NCBI RefSeq assembly: GCF_900169785.1
Contig: NZ_FWER01000019.1
Coordinates: 223 to 64,222, forward strand
Length of the DNA: 64,000 nt
From: Rhizobium sullae
GTDB lineage: Bacteria; Pseudomonadota; Alphaproteobacteria; Rhizobiales; Rhizobiaceae
Direction of reading: 5' to 3'
Translations under genes and position numbers: made by a program
Part shown: positions 34,394 to 44,682 of the stretch, in pieces
Layout of the letters: each line of letters starts with the position of its first letter
Position numbering within the stretch: position 1 is the first letter of the stretch
Notes under the pieces: generated by a model
Told to the model about the DNA's origin: nothing
The model's database searches: none
Seen by the model: the letters and a program-made list of their open reading frames with translations, nothing else

Positions 34394-35089
34394 TCAGATG
34401 CCCTTGTAAAGCGCCGCTCCTTGCATCAAGACGATGACCTTCGCACCAACTGAGACCCGGGAGTAAAGGTCGACAACGTCGTCGTTGTTCAGCCGGATGC
34501 AGCCGGACGAAACGTCGAGCCCGATCGTCCACGGTTCAACAGTTCCGTGAATGCGGTAGATCGTGTCGCTGTCGCCTTCGTAGAGATACATCGCTCGCGG
34601 GCCGAGCGGGTTGTCCGGGCGCCCTCCCGGCATTCCGGCGGCCCATTTTGCCGCGTTAGGGTCGCGCGCCACCATCTCCGGCGGCGGCGTCCACGTGGGG
34701 TTTTCTGCCATCCGTCCAACGCGGACCATACCGGCCCAACCGAACCCCTCGCGCCCGACGCCGATGCCGTAGCGGATTGCCTGGCCTCCGGGCTGCACGA
34801 GATAGAGAAAATGCTGGTTTCCGTCGATGATGATCGTGCCCGGCTCCTCGGCCGTGCGGAACGTTACAAGCTGCCTGCGGAACGCCTCCGGAGGCTGCTT
34901 GTTGCGCGCATAGTATTGCCGCGCCTTCTTCTTATCGAAGTCGACCCATTTGTGCGTCTTCGAATCATAGATCTGCGTCTGTGCGAGAACAACGAGCGGT
35001 CCCAGGCACACGGCGGCAGCAAGAACGAATGCGCCGATTCTGCGAGGCCGCGCGACGACGGTTTGGCGGCGATCGAAGCCCTTCGTCAT
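34394..35089 (-). CDS. L,D-transpeptidase (YkuD), exported
   Basis: 231 residues. N-terminal membrane/signal segment IGAFVLAAAVCLGPLVVLAQ, then a YkuD catalytic domain (about 75-230): AEEPGTIIIDGNQHFLYLVQ, the conserved IYRIHGTVEPW and the catalytic cysteine motif VSSGCIRLNNDDVVDLY. It should form 3-3 cross-links in peptidoglycan or attach proteins to it. Its ATG (35087-35089) overlaps the TGA of the binding-protein gene upstream (ATGA), which is an odd partnership. Confidence 0.9.
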   Translation of the reverse strand: MTKGFDRRQTVVARPRRIGAFVLAAAVCLGPLVVLAQTQIYDSKTHKWVDFDKKKARQYYARNKQPPEAFRRQLVTFRTAEEPGTIIIDGNQHFLYLVQPGGQAIRYGIGVGREGFGWAGMVRVGRMAENPTWTPPPEMVARDPNAAKWAAGMPGGRPDNPLGPRAMYLYEGDSDTIYRIHGTVEPWTIGLDVSSGCIRLNNDDVVDLYSRVSVGAKVIVLMQGAALYKGI

Positions 35090-36036
35090 TGCTTAGCCCA
35101 CCCGTCGATTCGTGTTGCATTGGCTTCGACCCATCTGGTCGCGTAGTCGATCGGCAACTGGCGCTCCACCTCGAGCGCGTAGCTCATCTTCGTCACCTCT
35201 TCCTGCGAGAAATCCACGTGATCGAGAAACCTGGCGATATCGGGGTGTTTCTTGCCGAAGGCGGTGGCGTAGGCGATCCGGAACTCGGTGGCGTCCCAGG
35301 CCGTGGTCGCGCTCGACTTGCTGATCCACAATGGATCGCGGGCCGGCACGATCTTCCACTTGGCATCGTCGTGCGGCGGCTCCTCGAGACGGACGAGTTT
35401 GTGGAGTTCGAATACGTGGTGCGGCGCATAGCAGTAAAATACCATCGGCCGACCTGTCGCCACTGCCGCATCCACCGCGGCCATGGCCACGTCCTCCTCC
35501 ACTTCGACCAGCGTCAGGTTCGCCCCATAGCCATAGCTGTTGGCCCGCACGCGCTCGATGCCGGTCGACAGCCAGGTGGGCGCGCCGATCCACATCTCGC
35601 CAAGCCCATCGTCATCCGTATCGAGGATCTTCGTCTTGGCCGCATCGGCCAAGTCGCTGACCGACTTTATGGTCTTTGCCGCCTCGGGCGTCGCACAGAG
35701 GCCTTGCCATGCAGCCACGCCGCGCGGCGACAGGGTCACGGTGCTCTTTTCCGTCACGTATTTCTTGATGAGCTCGTCGAAATTCGGGCGCCACACCTCG
35801 GGCTGAATATCGACCTTGCCGCCATCGAGCCCGACGAAAGCATTGAGCGTGCCGAGCGGCTGAATTTCTGCTTCGAGACCGAACTTCTTGGCGATCCCGA
35901 CCTTCAGGATATTGGCGGCCGCCTGCCCCGACGGCCAGTTCGGCATGGCGATCACCAGATCTGTCGCGCCGGCTGGCAGGACCGCCGCGAGCGCGAATAC
36001 GAGCGCCATGGAGCAAATGCGCAGTTTTGTCTTCAC
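35086..36036 (-). CDS. Orphan glycine betaine/choline-type ABC binding protein
   Basis: 316 residues. A GTG start at 36036 is chosen because GGAGGGG lies 5 bases before it; the frame is open to 36078. Signal peptide about 1-24 (ALVFALAAVLPAGA). The mature protein is an OpuAC/ProX/ChoX-type solute-binding protein (DLVIAMPNWPSGQAAANILK, QPEVWRPNFDELI, VLATGRPMVFYCYAPHHVFE-type block with aromatic residues). No ABC permease or ATPase is adjacent, so it must borrow one or act as a sensor. Its stop overlaps the L,D-transpeptidase start by ATGA. Confidence 0.85.
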   Translation of the reverse strand: MKTKLRICSMALVFALAAVLPAGATDLVIAMPNWPSGQAAANILKVGIAKKFGLEAEIQPLGTLNAFVGLDGGKVDIQPEVWRPNFDELIKKYVTEKSTVTLSPRGVAAWQGLCATPEAAKTIKSVSDLADAAKTKILDTDDDGLGEMWIGAPTWLSTGIERVRANSYGYGANLTLVEVEEDVAMAAVDAAVATGRPMVFYCYAPHHVFELHKLVRLEEPPHDDAKWKIVPARDPLWISKSSATTAWDATEFRIAYATAFGKKHPDIARFLDHVDFSQEEVTKMSYALEVERQLPIDYATRWVEANATRIDGWAKQ

Positions 36037-36320
36037 AGTCCCCTCCGAGCAGATTGACCTGACCGATCCGAATGACATGCGAATGCGAGATGCCTGCGAG
36101 TGGATGGCCGAAAGCCGGCACCACCAACCAATTGCGACGCGATATCAAGACCGCGTCTCAGCATTTTTCAATTGCTTCTGTTCTTTAAGCCCAATTCAGC
36201 GCGCTGTGCCCGCTCAGTTTCCACCAGCGAGAGCAAGATGCCCAGCTTCTTGGCCCTCGTCAACTTGCCGTTGACGGTTTTTTATCTTGGGATGCCGGAG
36301 ATTGCCGGCACCTTGCTCCA

Positions 36321-36356
36321 AAATAAAGGGCCGGAGCGTTGCGCCCGGCCCCTTCT
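36321..36356 (-). terminator. Terminator of ilvC
   Basis: On the minus strand, after the ilvC stop: stem GGGGCCGG-GC...GC-TCCGGCCC (arms about 36328-36334 and 36345-36351), followed by TTTATTTT (36320-36327). Typical rho-independent terminator. Confidence 0.7.
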
Positions 36357-36376
36357 AATCAGCAGTCAAGACGCGC

Positions 36377-38096
<1,720 letters not shown>

Positions 38097-38114
38097 GATA
38101 TGCGCTCCCAAATA

Positions 38115-38130
38115 CGTACCGTACGGTACG
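38115..38130. promoter_or_regulatory. Candidate TetR operator palindrome
   Basis: CGTACCGTACGGTACG, a perfect 16-bp palindrome, 18 bases upstream of the TetR start codon. Length and position are typical for a TetR operator overlapping its own promoter. Assignment is inference. Confidence 0.65.
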
Positions 38131-38216
38131 GTTCGTGGGTGCTTATCGCGCAGACGCCATCCCCCGTCAAGAGGGGTCACGACAGGCGAAGCACAAATTT
38201 TCTGCAGCCGGCCGCT

Positions 38217-39125
38217 TTATTCGGCAGCGGTCGCCAAGAGTTCTGCATCGACGTCGCGCGCAGGCGAGATCCCGTAAAGACGGCTGTATTCCCGGCTGAA
38301 TTGCGACGGGCTCTGATATCCGACGCGATGCCCGGCCATTCCGGCATCCAGCCGCTCGACCATCATCAGGCGACGCGCCTCGTGCAGGCGGAGCTGTTTT
38401 TGGAACTGCACCGGCGTCAGTGCTGTGACGGATTTGAAATGATGATGGAACGAAGAGACACTCATGCCGACATGATCGGCGAGCGTTTCGATCCTCAGGG
38501 GTCGCGCATAGTTTTCCCTGAGCCACGCAACCGCGCGGGCAATCCTGTTGCTCTGGCTTTCTGATAGCACAATGCTCAGGAGGCGCGGGCCGTCCGGCCC
38601 CGTCAGAACGCGATAGAGAATCTCCTGCTCGATCAGGGGCGCCATGGCGGCGATATCGTTTGGACGGTCAAGCAGGCGCACCAGCCGCACGGCGGCATCC
38701 AGCAATTCCGGCGGCGCAGCGTTGACGACCATGCCGCGCAGCCCGCCGGTATTCGCCTCCGGGCGCGGGATGTCGACACGGTGCAGAAGCGCAGCAACCC
38801 GCTCGGCATCGATCGCCATTGCAAAGCATAGATGGGGCGCCTCCGGGTGTGCTTCCGTCACACGCCACGACACCGGAAGGTCAAGTGACGTCAGGAGGTA
38901 GTCACCGGTGCCGTAGTTCAGCGTTTCCGTCCCAAGCCTGACGCTCTTTGCGCCCTGCAGCACCATAGCGACGCAGGGGCGGTAGGCCGAGTGGAAAGGT
39001 CCCGCGGGCTGGGAACGGCGGCTCAGGAACAGGTTGCCGATTGCCGTCGTGAACTCGCCCTCCCCGGACGTATGGCGCGCCGCGATGGAAGCGATTTCCT
39101 GATAAGGGTGGAAGGGCAGTGTCAT
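38217..39125 (-). CDS. AraC family regulator with AraC_N domain
   Basis: 302 residues from the ATG at 39125 (MTLPFHPYQEIAS); a GTG at 39149 adds 8 residues and is possible. N-terminal AraC_N domain (PF06719-like; CVAMVLQGAKSVRLGTETLNY, DYLLTSLDLPVSWRVTEAHP). C-terminal AraC HTH (about 195-295): LRIETLADHVGMSVSSFHHHF and MAGHRVGYQSPSQFSREYSR. This class regulates aldehyde/alcohol-related genes in many proteobacteria, and the zinc alcohol dehydrogenase at 39860 is a plausible target. Confidence 0.88.
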   Translation of the reverse strand: MTLPFHPYQEIASIAARHTSGEGEFTTAIGNLFLSRRSQPAGPFHSAYRPCVAMVLQGAKSVRLGTETLNYGTGDYLLTSLDLPVSWRVTEAHPEAPHLCFAMAIDAERVAALLHRVDIPRPEANTGGLRGMVVNAAPPELLDAAVRLVRLLDRPNDIAAMAPLIEQEILYRVLTGPDGPRLLSIVLSESQSNRIARAVAWLRENYARPLRIETLADHVGMSVSSFHHHFKSVTALTPVQFQKQLRLHEARRLMMVERLDAGMAGHRVGYQSPSQFSREYSRLYGISPARDVDAELLATAAE

Positions 39126-39236
39126 TGAGTAACTCGTTCTGAGAGGCACAGTTCATTTTATCTAAGCTTCATGGCAGCATCCCACAAACCCGAAGTCGCA
39201 TTATGCGGTCTCAGGAAGCAAAAGGAGTAGAAAACG

Positions 39237-39608
39237 ATGCGTTTCATCAATCCTATTCCTTTCGTTCGCGACATAAATCGCTCGAAGGAATTCTACAACA
39301 AGCTGCTCGGTCTAAAAATTATAGAGGACGCCGGGAATTTTGTCCTTTTCGAGTCCGGCTTTGCGATCCATGAGGGACGATCGCTTGAACAAACGGTCTG
39401 GCGCCAAACGCGTGACGCCGCCGAATCTTATGGGCGAAGAAACTGGATTTTGTATTTCGAACACGGCGATGTTGATGCCGCCTTTGAAAAGATCGCGCCG
39501 CATGTGGAACTGATCCACCCCGTAGAAAAACAAGCGTGGGGCCAGCGGGTCTTCCGTTTTTACGATCCGGATGGGCACGCAATAGAAATTGGCGAACCAC
39601 AGAGCTGA
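39237..39608 (+). CDS. Glyoxalase/VOC superfamily protein
   Basis: 123 residues, one VOC domain. INPIPFVRDINRSKEFYNKL is the first strand-helix, FVLFESGFAIHEG a metal-site strand, and RVFRFYDPDGHAIEIGEPQS the last strand with the catalytic-type Glu/His. AAAAGGAGTAG precedes the ATG. Activity unknown: the family includes glyoxalase I, dioxygenases and fosfomycin-type resistance proteins. Confidence 0.88.
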   Translation: MRFINPIPFVRDINRSKEFYNKLLGLKIIEDAGNFVLFESGFAIHEGRSLEQTVWRQTRDAAESYGRRNWILYFEHGDVDAAFEKIAPHVELIHPVEKQAWGQRVFRFYDPDGHAIEIGEPQS

Positions 39609-39859
39609 AGGTCGACATTTGACCGACAGTCTGCGTGGGAACGTTTTTCACGCGTGGATGTTCACAAATCATCACCCTGGAGCATGGCGCAGCACACCTG
39701 AACGACAGTGTGCGGCCTGCAACTGCCGCCAATAGCCTTGCTACCAGACAGCGCGGATTTGCAGGATCGTGCAAAAAGCTCGCAGGATCTTTCTAGCACT
39801 TCTTTGCAGTTTCGATGCATAGTTCGGCCGTCCAATTCTCACATCAAAGGAAGTTTCAG

Positions 39860-40906
39860 ATGGCTATTGCAAAAGGCTATGCCGCGACCGATGCGTCGAA
39901 ACCGCTGACGCCCCTCACCTTCGAGCGCCGCGAGCCGAATGACGACGATGTCGTTATCTCGGTTCAGTATTGCGGCGTCTGCCATTCGGATATCCACCAA
40001 GCCCGCAACGAATGGGGAAATTCGCGTTACCCGATGGTCCCGGGCCATGAAGTTGCCGGCGTGGTGTCCGCTGTCGGCTCAAAGGTCACGAAGTTCAAGG
40101 TCGGCGATCGCGTCGGCGTTGGCTGCTTCGTCAATTCCTGCATCGGCTGCGCTACACGCGACCTCGACTACGAACATTTCCTGCCAGGTCTCACCCAGAC
40201 CTACAACGACGTTGAAGCAGACGGCGAAACGCCAACCTATGGCGGTTATTCCGACTCGATCGTCGTCAAGGAAGGCTATGTCCTCTCCTTCCCGGACAAC
40301 ATCCCGCTCGACTCGGGCGCGCCGCTGCTTTGCGCCGGCATCACGCTCTATTCGCCGCTGCGTCACTGGAAGGCCGGTCCCGGCAAGAAGGTCGCAATCG
40401 TCGGCATGGGTGGGCTCGGCCACATGGGCGTCAAGCTCGGCGCCGCCATGGGTGCCGATATCACCGTGCTCAGCCAGACGTTGTCAAAGAAGGAAGACGG
40501 CCTGCGGCTCGGCGCCAAGGAATATTACGCCACGAGCGATGCCGAGACCTTCACCAAGCTCGCCGGCACCTTCGACCTGATCATCAACACGGTCGGCACG
40601 GCGATTGACTGGAACGCCTACCTCAACCTTCTGAAGTTCGATGGCTCCATGGTGCTTGTCGGCGTTCCGGAACATGCCGTTCCTGTCCATGCCTTCTCCG
40701 TCATCGCCGGCCGCAAGAGCCTTTCCGGCTCGATGATCGGCTCGATCAAGGAAACGCAGGAAATGCTCGACTTCTGCGGTGAGCACAACATCGTCTCCGA
40801 AATCGAGAAGATCGCGATCCAGGACATCAACGAAGCTTACGAACGTGTCATCAAAAGCGATGTGCGCTATCGCTTCGTCATCGACATCGCCTCGCTGGCG
40901 GCCTGA
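39860..40906 (+). CDS. Zinc alcohol dehydrogenase (CAD/YahK-like)
   Basis: 348 residues from the ATG at 39860, which follows AAAGGAAG. Catalytic zinc ligands Cys in [16 protein letters not shown] and His-Glu in [16 protein letters not shown]-binding Rossmann motif [21 protein letters not shown]. The CAD/YahK subfamily reduces aldehydes with NADPH. In place of the four-Cys structural zinc site seen in many relatives, the segment after [23 protein letters not shown] has at least three Cys, so that lobe is partly retained. Likely an aldehyde reductase; an AraC regulator lies just upstream on the other strand. Confidence 0.92.
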   Translation: MAIAKGYAATDASKPLTPLTFERREPNDDDVVISVQYCGVCHSDIHQARNEWGNSRYPMVPGHEVAGVVSAVGSKVTKFKVGDRVGVGCFVNSCIGCATRDLDYEHFLPGLTQTYNDVEADGETPTYGGYSDSIVVKEGYVLSFPDNIPLDSGAPLLCAGITLYSPLRHWKAGPGKKVAIVGMGGLGHMGVKLGAAMGADITVLSQTLSKKEDGLRLGAKEYYATSDAETFTKLAGTFDLIINTVGTAIDWNAYLNLLKFDGSMVLVGVPEHAVPVHAFSVIAGRKSLSGSMIGSIKETQEMLDFCGEHNIVSEIEKIAIQDINEAYERVIKSDVRYRFVIDIASLAA

Positions 40907-40910
40907 CAAC

Positions 40911-40945
40911 AGGCAGGCGGCTCACCGAGCCGCCTGCCTATTTCT
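40911..40945. terminator. Bidirectional terminator between ADH and NDH-2
   Basis: Perfect 13-bp inverted repeat AGGCAGGCGGCTC (40911-40923) and GAGCCGCCTGCCT (40927-40939), 3-base loop, then ATTTCTCTT. It overlaps the stop codon of the NDH-2 gene on the minus strand. Confidence 0.7.
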
Positions 40946-42203
40946 CTTCCCGCATGGTTTCCCTCTGAGTGATCAGCCGCGCGCTGTGCTGGCCGCTGAG
41001 ATAGATCCAGAGCCAGCTCCAGGCGACGGCAAAGCGCGAGCGCGTGCCGATCAGGAAGTAGATGTGGGCGATGCCCCATATCCACCAAGCGATCCACCCT
41101 TTGAGCTTGATCCTGCCGAAATCGATAATCGCGGCACTTTGGCCGATCGTGGCAAGGCTACCCTGATGCCAGTAGCGAAAAGGCCCCGGCGCAGGCTTGT
41201 TCTGCAGCCGCGCGCGGATGACCTTCGCAACGTAAGCGCCCTGCTGCTTGGCGGCGGGCGCGATCCCGGGCACCGGCTTGCCGTTTTCCCGAACGACGGA
41301 CGCCGTATCGCCGATGACGAAGACATCCGGCAATCCCGGCGCGCTCAGGTTCTTTTCGACGATAGCCCGGCCTGCCCGGTCGGCTGGTATATCCAGCCAT
41401 TTCGCCGCCGGCGACGCCTCCACGCCCGCCGCCCAAACAATCGTCCGGCTCGGGATGAATTTCTCGCCGACCTTTACGCCCTCTGCGGTGCAGTCCGTCA
41501 CGAATTCGCCGAGATGAACCTCGACGCCGAGTTTTTCGAGCGCCTGCTGTGCATAGGCCGAAAGCTCCTCGGCGAAGCTCGCAAGCACCCGCGGCCCCGC
41601 TTCGATCAGCACGATTTTCGCATTGCGCGTATCGATGTTGCGAAATTCCCGCGGCAGAGTCTTGCGCGCCAGCTCGGCGATGATGCCTGCAAGCTCGACG
41701 CCGGTCGGTCCCGCTCCGACGATCGCGAACGTCAGAAGCGCATCGCGCGCGACCGGGTCGGTTTCGGTCTCCGCGCGCTCGAAGGCCAGCAGCACGCGTC
41801 GGCGGATCGTCGTCGCGTCTTCCAATGTCTTCAGACCAGGAGCAACGGGCGCCCAGTCGTCGCGCCCGAAATAGGCATGCGTTGCGCCGGTGGCCAGAAC
41901 GAGCGTGTCATAACCTAACGTCATTCCGCTGCGTAATGCCACTTGCTTTGTCGAGGTGTCGACGCCGGTGACTTCACCGAGCAGCGTCGTGACGTCGGGC
42001 CGATCGCTGTAGAGATGGCGGATAGGCCACGCAATCTCCGAGGTGGACAGGATCGTCGTCGCGACCTGATAGAGCAGCGGCTGGAAGAGATGGTGGTTGC
42101 GGCGATCGACCAGTGTGATCTTCGCCCCCGCGCCCTTGAGCCCGTTGACGAACTGCAGCCCGCCAAAACCGCCGCCGACAACGACGACACGATGATCGCT
42201 CAT
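40938..42203 (-). CDS. Type II NADH dehydrogenase-like FAD oxidoreductase
   Basis: 421 residues from the ATG at 42203, which follows AGAGGG. FAD-binding RVVVVGGGFGGLQFVNGLKG at the start, second nucleotide-binding segment FAIVGAGPTGVELAGIIAEL, and DVFVIGDTASV near the end: the standard NDH-2/Ndh layout. A C-terminal amphipathic stretch (WWIWGIAHIYFLIGTRSRFA) would anchor it to the inner membrane, where it passes electrons from NADH to quinone without pumping. The length, FAD motifs and membrane tail make the assignment solid. Confidence 0.92.
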   Translation of the reverse strand: MSDHRVVVVGGGFGGLQFVNGLKGAGAKITLVDRRNHHLFQPLLYQVATTILSTSEIAWPIRHLYSDRPDVTTLLGEVTGVDTSTKQVALRSGMTLGYDTLVLATGATHAYFGRDDWAPVAPGLKTLEDATTIRRRVLLAFERAETETDPVARDALLTFAIVGAGPTGVELAGIIAELARKTLPREFRNIDTRNAKIVLIEAGPRVLASFAEELSAYAQQALEKLGVEVHLGEFVTDCTAEGVKVGEKFIPSRTIVWAAGVEASPAAKWLDIPADRAGRAIVEKNLSAPGLPDVFVIGDTASVVRENGKPVPGIAPAAKQQGAYVAKVIRARLQNKPAPGPFRYWHQGSLATIGQSAAIIDFGRIKLKGWIAWWIWGIAHIYFLIGTRSRFAVAWSWLWIYLSGQHSARLITQRETMREEK

Positions 42204-42293
42204 GACATAGCCCTCTTCGCCATTTCGCTGTCGCAAATGTCACGCTTTACGGGCAGGTTTCAACTGCTGGTTCGGCATGGCTGCCCTGCAGTC

Positions 42294-42758
42294 TCAGTCG
42301 GCATAGCTGACCGGGATCGCTGTGCCGCCTTTGAGCAGTTCCATGGAGATCGACGCCGCGACCTCGAACAGCTCGACCTTGCGGACGATCTGCTTGTAGA
42401 TGACGTCGTAATGCTCGACGCGTGGCAGCACGATCTTCAGGATGTAATCCTGATTGCCCGTCAGCCGATGGGCTTCGACGATTTCCGGAATGCCGCTGAT
42501 AGCCTTGCGGAACGTCTCGATCCATTCATCGGAATGATGCGCCGTCTTAATCAGCGCAAAGACCGTGGTCGGCACGCCCATCTTTTCGCGGTCGAGCACG
42601 ACGACGCGCCGGGCGATGTGGCCGCTTTCCTCGAGGCGCTGGATACGACGCGAACAGGCCGATACCGAAAGCGCGACACGCTCGGCGAGATCGCTGACGG
42701 AAATGCCGGCCTCCGCCTGGAGAAGGTCGAGAATCTTTTTGTCACGATCATCAAGCAT
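42294..42758 (-). CDS. Lrp/AsnC family regulator
   Basis: 154 residues. N-terminal HTH DDRDKKILDLLQAEAGISVS, DLAERVALSVSACSRRIQRL; C-terminal RAM ligand domain (about 65-145; VFALIKTAHHSDEWIETFRK, DYILKIVLPRVEHYD). Lrp/AsnC proteins respond to amino acids. The neighbour divergent gene at 42918 is an aspartate/glutamate racemase, 160 bp away, a plausible target. The spacing is enough for a shared promoter region. Confidence 0.9.
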   Translation of the reverse strand: MLDDRDKKILDLLQAEAGISVSDLAERVALSVSACSRRIQRLEESGHIARRVVVLDREKMGVPTTVFALIKTAHHSDEWIETFRKAISGIPEIVEAHRLTGNQDYILKIVLPRVEHYDVIYKQIVRKVELFEVAASISMELLKGGTAIPVSYAD

Positions 42759-42917
42759 TGCCGTCTTTCATATTGGCGCCGCTTTTTTGCACGATACAGA
42801 GAAAATGCGCAAATTTCTAGATCGAGGCTGCAAAGTCGGTCAAAGAATGCAAAGATTCGGCGCGAAGACTGATGCATGCTTTGCGCAGATAGAAATCTGA
42901 ACAGCAGGAGCGCGAAA

Positions 42918-43637
42918 ATGCAAACAATCGGCTTAATCGGCGGCATGAGCTTTGAAAGCTCTGTGGTCTATTATCGTCTGGCGAACGAGATGGTGCGCGA
43001 ACGCCTGGGCGGCCTCGCATCGGCCGAACTCGTCATGCACTCCGTCAATTTCGAAGAGATCGTCGCCATGCAGAAGGCGGGCGACTGGAACGCCGCTGCC
43101 GCGCGCCTCGGCGATGTCGCGCTTCGCCTGCAGGCCGCCGGTGCCAGTTGCATCCTGATCTGCACCAACACCATGCACCTGATCGCCGATCAGGTCGCAT
43201 CCCGGCTCTCTGTTCCGCTGATCCATATCATCGACGAGACGGCGAAGTCGCTGAAGGCTGCCGGGCGCAAACGTCCGCTGCTGCTCGCAACGCGCTACAC
43301 GATGGAGCATGGCTTTTACGCGGATCGCATGAAAAGCCTGGGCGTCGACGTGAGGGTTCCGGATGCAGACGACCGCACCATTATTCATGACATTATCTTC
43401 AACGAGCTTTGCGCCGGAAAAGTGCTCGACAGTTCTCAGACAAAGCTGATGGAGATCATCGAACGCGAACGCGCAAATGGCGCAGACAGCATCATCCTCG
43501 GCTGCACCGAGATCTGCCTCATCCTCGATCCAAACAGGCTGCCCCTGCCTGGCTTCGACACCACGGCGATCCACGCAAAGGCCGCTGTCGACTTTTCAAT
43601 AGGTGAAGTGCCGAGCGAGAAAACAGAAGCTGCGTAA
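42918..43637 (+). CDS. Aspartate/glutamate racemase family protein
   Basis: 239 residues from the ATG at 42918, which follows CAGGAGCG. Both catalytic Cys are present: ASCILICTNTMHLIADQVA and DSIILGCTEICLILDPN, as in PLP-independent aspartate/glutamate racemases. Nucleotide- or substrate-loop IGLIGGMSFESSVVYYRLAN at the start. It inter-converts an acidic amino acid or related acid. Divergent from an Lrp/AsnC regulator, which probably controls it. Confidence 0.92.
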   Translation: MQTIGLIGGMSFESSVVYYRLANEMVRERLGGLASAELVMHSVNFEEIVAMQKAGDWNAAAARLGDVALRLQAAGASCILICTNTMHLIADQVASRLSVPLIHIIDETAKSLKAAGRKRPLLLATRYTMEHGFYADRMKSLGVDVRVPDADDRTIIHDIIFNELCAGKVLDSSQTKLMEIIERERANGADSIILGCTEICLILDPNRLPLPGFDTTAIHAKAAVDFSIGEVPSEKTEAA

Positions 43638-43649
43638 CGTGCAGTTTAC

Positions 43650-43662
43650 TTGACTCAGTCAA
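43650..43662. promoter_or_regulatory. Candidate MarR operator
   Basis: TTGACTCAGTCAA, a perfect 6-bp inverted repeat around a single C, about 40 bases upstream of the MarR-GNAT start codon and partly in the expected promoter. The half-site TTGAC is typical of MarR-family operators. Inference. Confidence 0.55.
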
Positions 43663-43671
43663 CTAAATACA

Positions 43672-43702
43672 GGACAAAATCTCCTAATAGGAGGTTTTGT
43701 CC
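43672..43702 (+). promoter_or_regulatory. 14-bp hairpin enclosing the ribosome-binding site of the MarR-GNAT gene
   Basis: GGACAAAATCTCCT (43672-43685), loop AAT, and AGGAGGTTTTGTCC (43689-43702) pair over 14 base pairs, with one G-U at position 9 (T43680 opposite G43694). The ribosome-binding site AGGAGG is inside the right arm, and the ATG begins at 43703, immediately after the stem. In RNA this would hide the ribosome-binding site. As DNA it is an almost perfect palindrome and could also be a second operator for the same MarR-type protein; the two readings are not exclusive. Confidence 0.75.
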
Positions 43703-44620
43703 ATGTATGATTCTGCTCTCATCGACGCTGCCCGCGACTTCAACCGCTTCTACACCAACTTCCTCGGCGTGCTGAACAAGGCCTACCTCGACACGCCCTT
43801 CACGCTGACGGATGCACGGGTGCTTTTCGAGATCGGCTCGCATGACGGCATCAGCGCCGTCACGCTGGTGCGCGATCTGCATCTGGACCCCGCTTACCTC
43901 AGCCGCATTCTGAAGCGCTTCCGCAGCGAAGGGCTGATCGAGACGAAGGCCGATCCTGCCGACCTGCGCAGCCAGACCATCAGTGTCACCGGCAAGGGAT
44001 ACGAGCAGTTCCGGGAACTCGGCCACCGCGCGAATGCGCAGATTGCCGAGCGTTTCGAGGCGCTTGCCCTTGGCGAGCGGCAAAGCGTCGTCAGCGCCAT
44101 GCAGACTATCCGCTCGCTGCTCGACCCAAACATAAAGCCGAACCCACCGATCATCCGCGCACACCGGCCCGGCGACATCGGCTGGATCGTCCAGAGCCAG
44201 GGCAAGGCCTATGCCGAGGAATATGGCTGGGACATGCGCTTCGAGGGCCTCGTCGCCGAGGTCGCCGGCAAGTTTCTGGCGGACTTCGACCCGGCGATGG
44301 AATATTGCTGGATCGCCGAGCGCAATGGAATCAACGTCGGCTCGATCCTCGTCACGAACGGTGGCGACGGCATTGCCAAGCTCCGCCTCCTCTATGTCGA
44401 CAAAGCCGCACGCGGCTCGGGGCTTGGCAGGATGCTGGTCGACGAGTGCATCCGCTTTGCAAAGGCAAAAGGTTACCGGCAGATATCGCTCTGGACGAAC
44501 GACGTCCTGCACGCCGCACGCGGCATCTACGTGAAGGCCGGATTCCGACTTGTCTCCGAGGAGAGACACCGGATGTTTGGCCCGGAGGAAACCGGCCAGA
44601 CCTGGGTTCTCGATCTCTGA
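43703..44620 (+). CDS. MarR-GNAT fusion regulator/acetyltransferase
   Basis: 305 residues from the ATG at 43703. Residues about 1-145: MarR DNA-binding domain (FTLTDARVLFEIGSHDGISA, LHLDPAYLSRILKRFRSEGLI, winged part ADPADLRSQTISVTGKGYEQ). Residues about 155-305: GNAT acetyltransferase (YVDKAARGSGLGRMLVDECI, the acetyl-CoA loop RGSGLG, ARGIYVKAGFRLV). Such fusions are found in several bacteria as bifunctional regulators. Its own expression is probably controlled by the palindromes at 43650 and 43672. Confidence 0.92.
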   Translation: MYDSALIDAARDFNRFYTNFLGVLNKAYLDTPFTLTDARVLFEIGSHDGISAVTLVRDLHLDPAYLSRILKRFRSEGLIETKADPADLRSQTISVTGKGYEQFRELGHRANAQIAERFEALALGERQSVVSAMQTIRSLLDPNIKPNPPIIRAHRPGDIGWIVQSQGKAYAEEYGWDMRFEGLVAEVAGKFLADFDPAMEYCWIAERNGINVGSILVTNGGDGIAKLRLLYVDKAARGSGLGRMLVDECIRFAKAKGYRQISLWTNDVLHAARGIYVKAGFRLVSEERHRMFGPEETGQTWVLDL

Positions 44621-44652
44621 TTTCGCCGCTTCGCAAAAGTTTCGCTTGATTT

Positions 44653-44668
44653 GGAAACGATCATTTCC
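44653..44668. promoter_or_regulatory. Candidate TetR operator
   Basis: GGAAACGATCATTTCC, a near-perfect palindrome (one mismatch), 14 bases upstream of the TetR start at 44683. The spacing is typical of autoregulation. Inference. Confidence 0.45.
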
Positions 44669-44682
44669 TAATTAGGTGAGCC

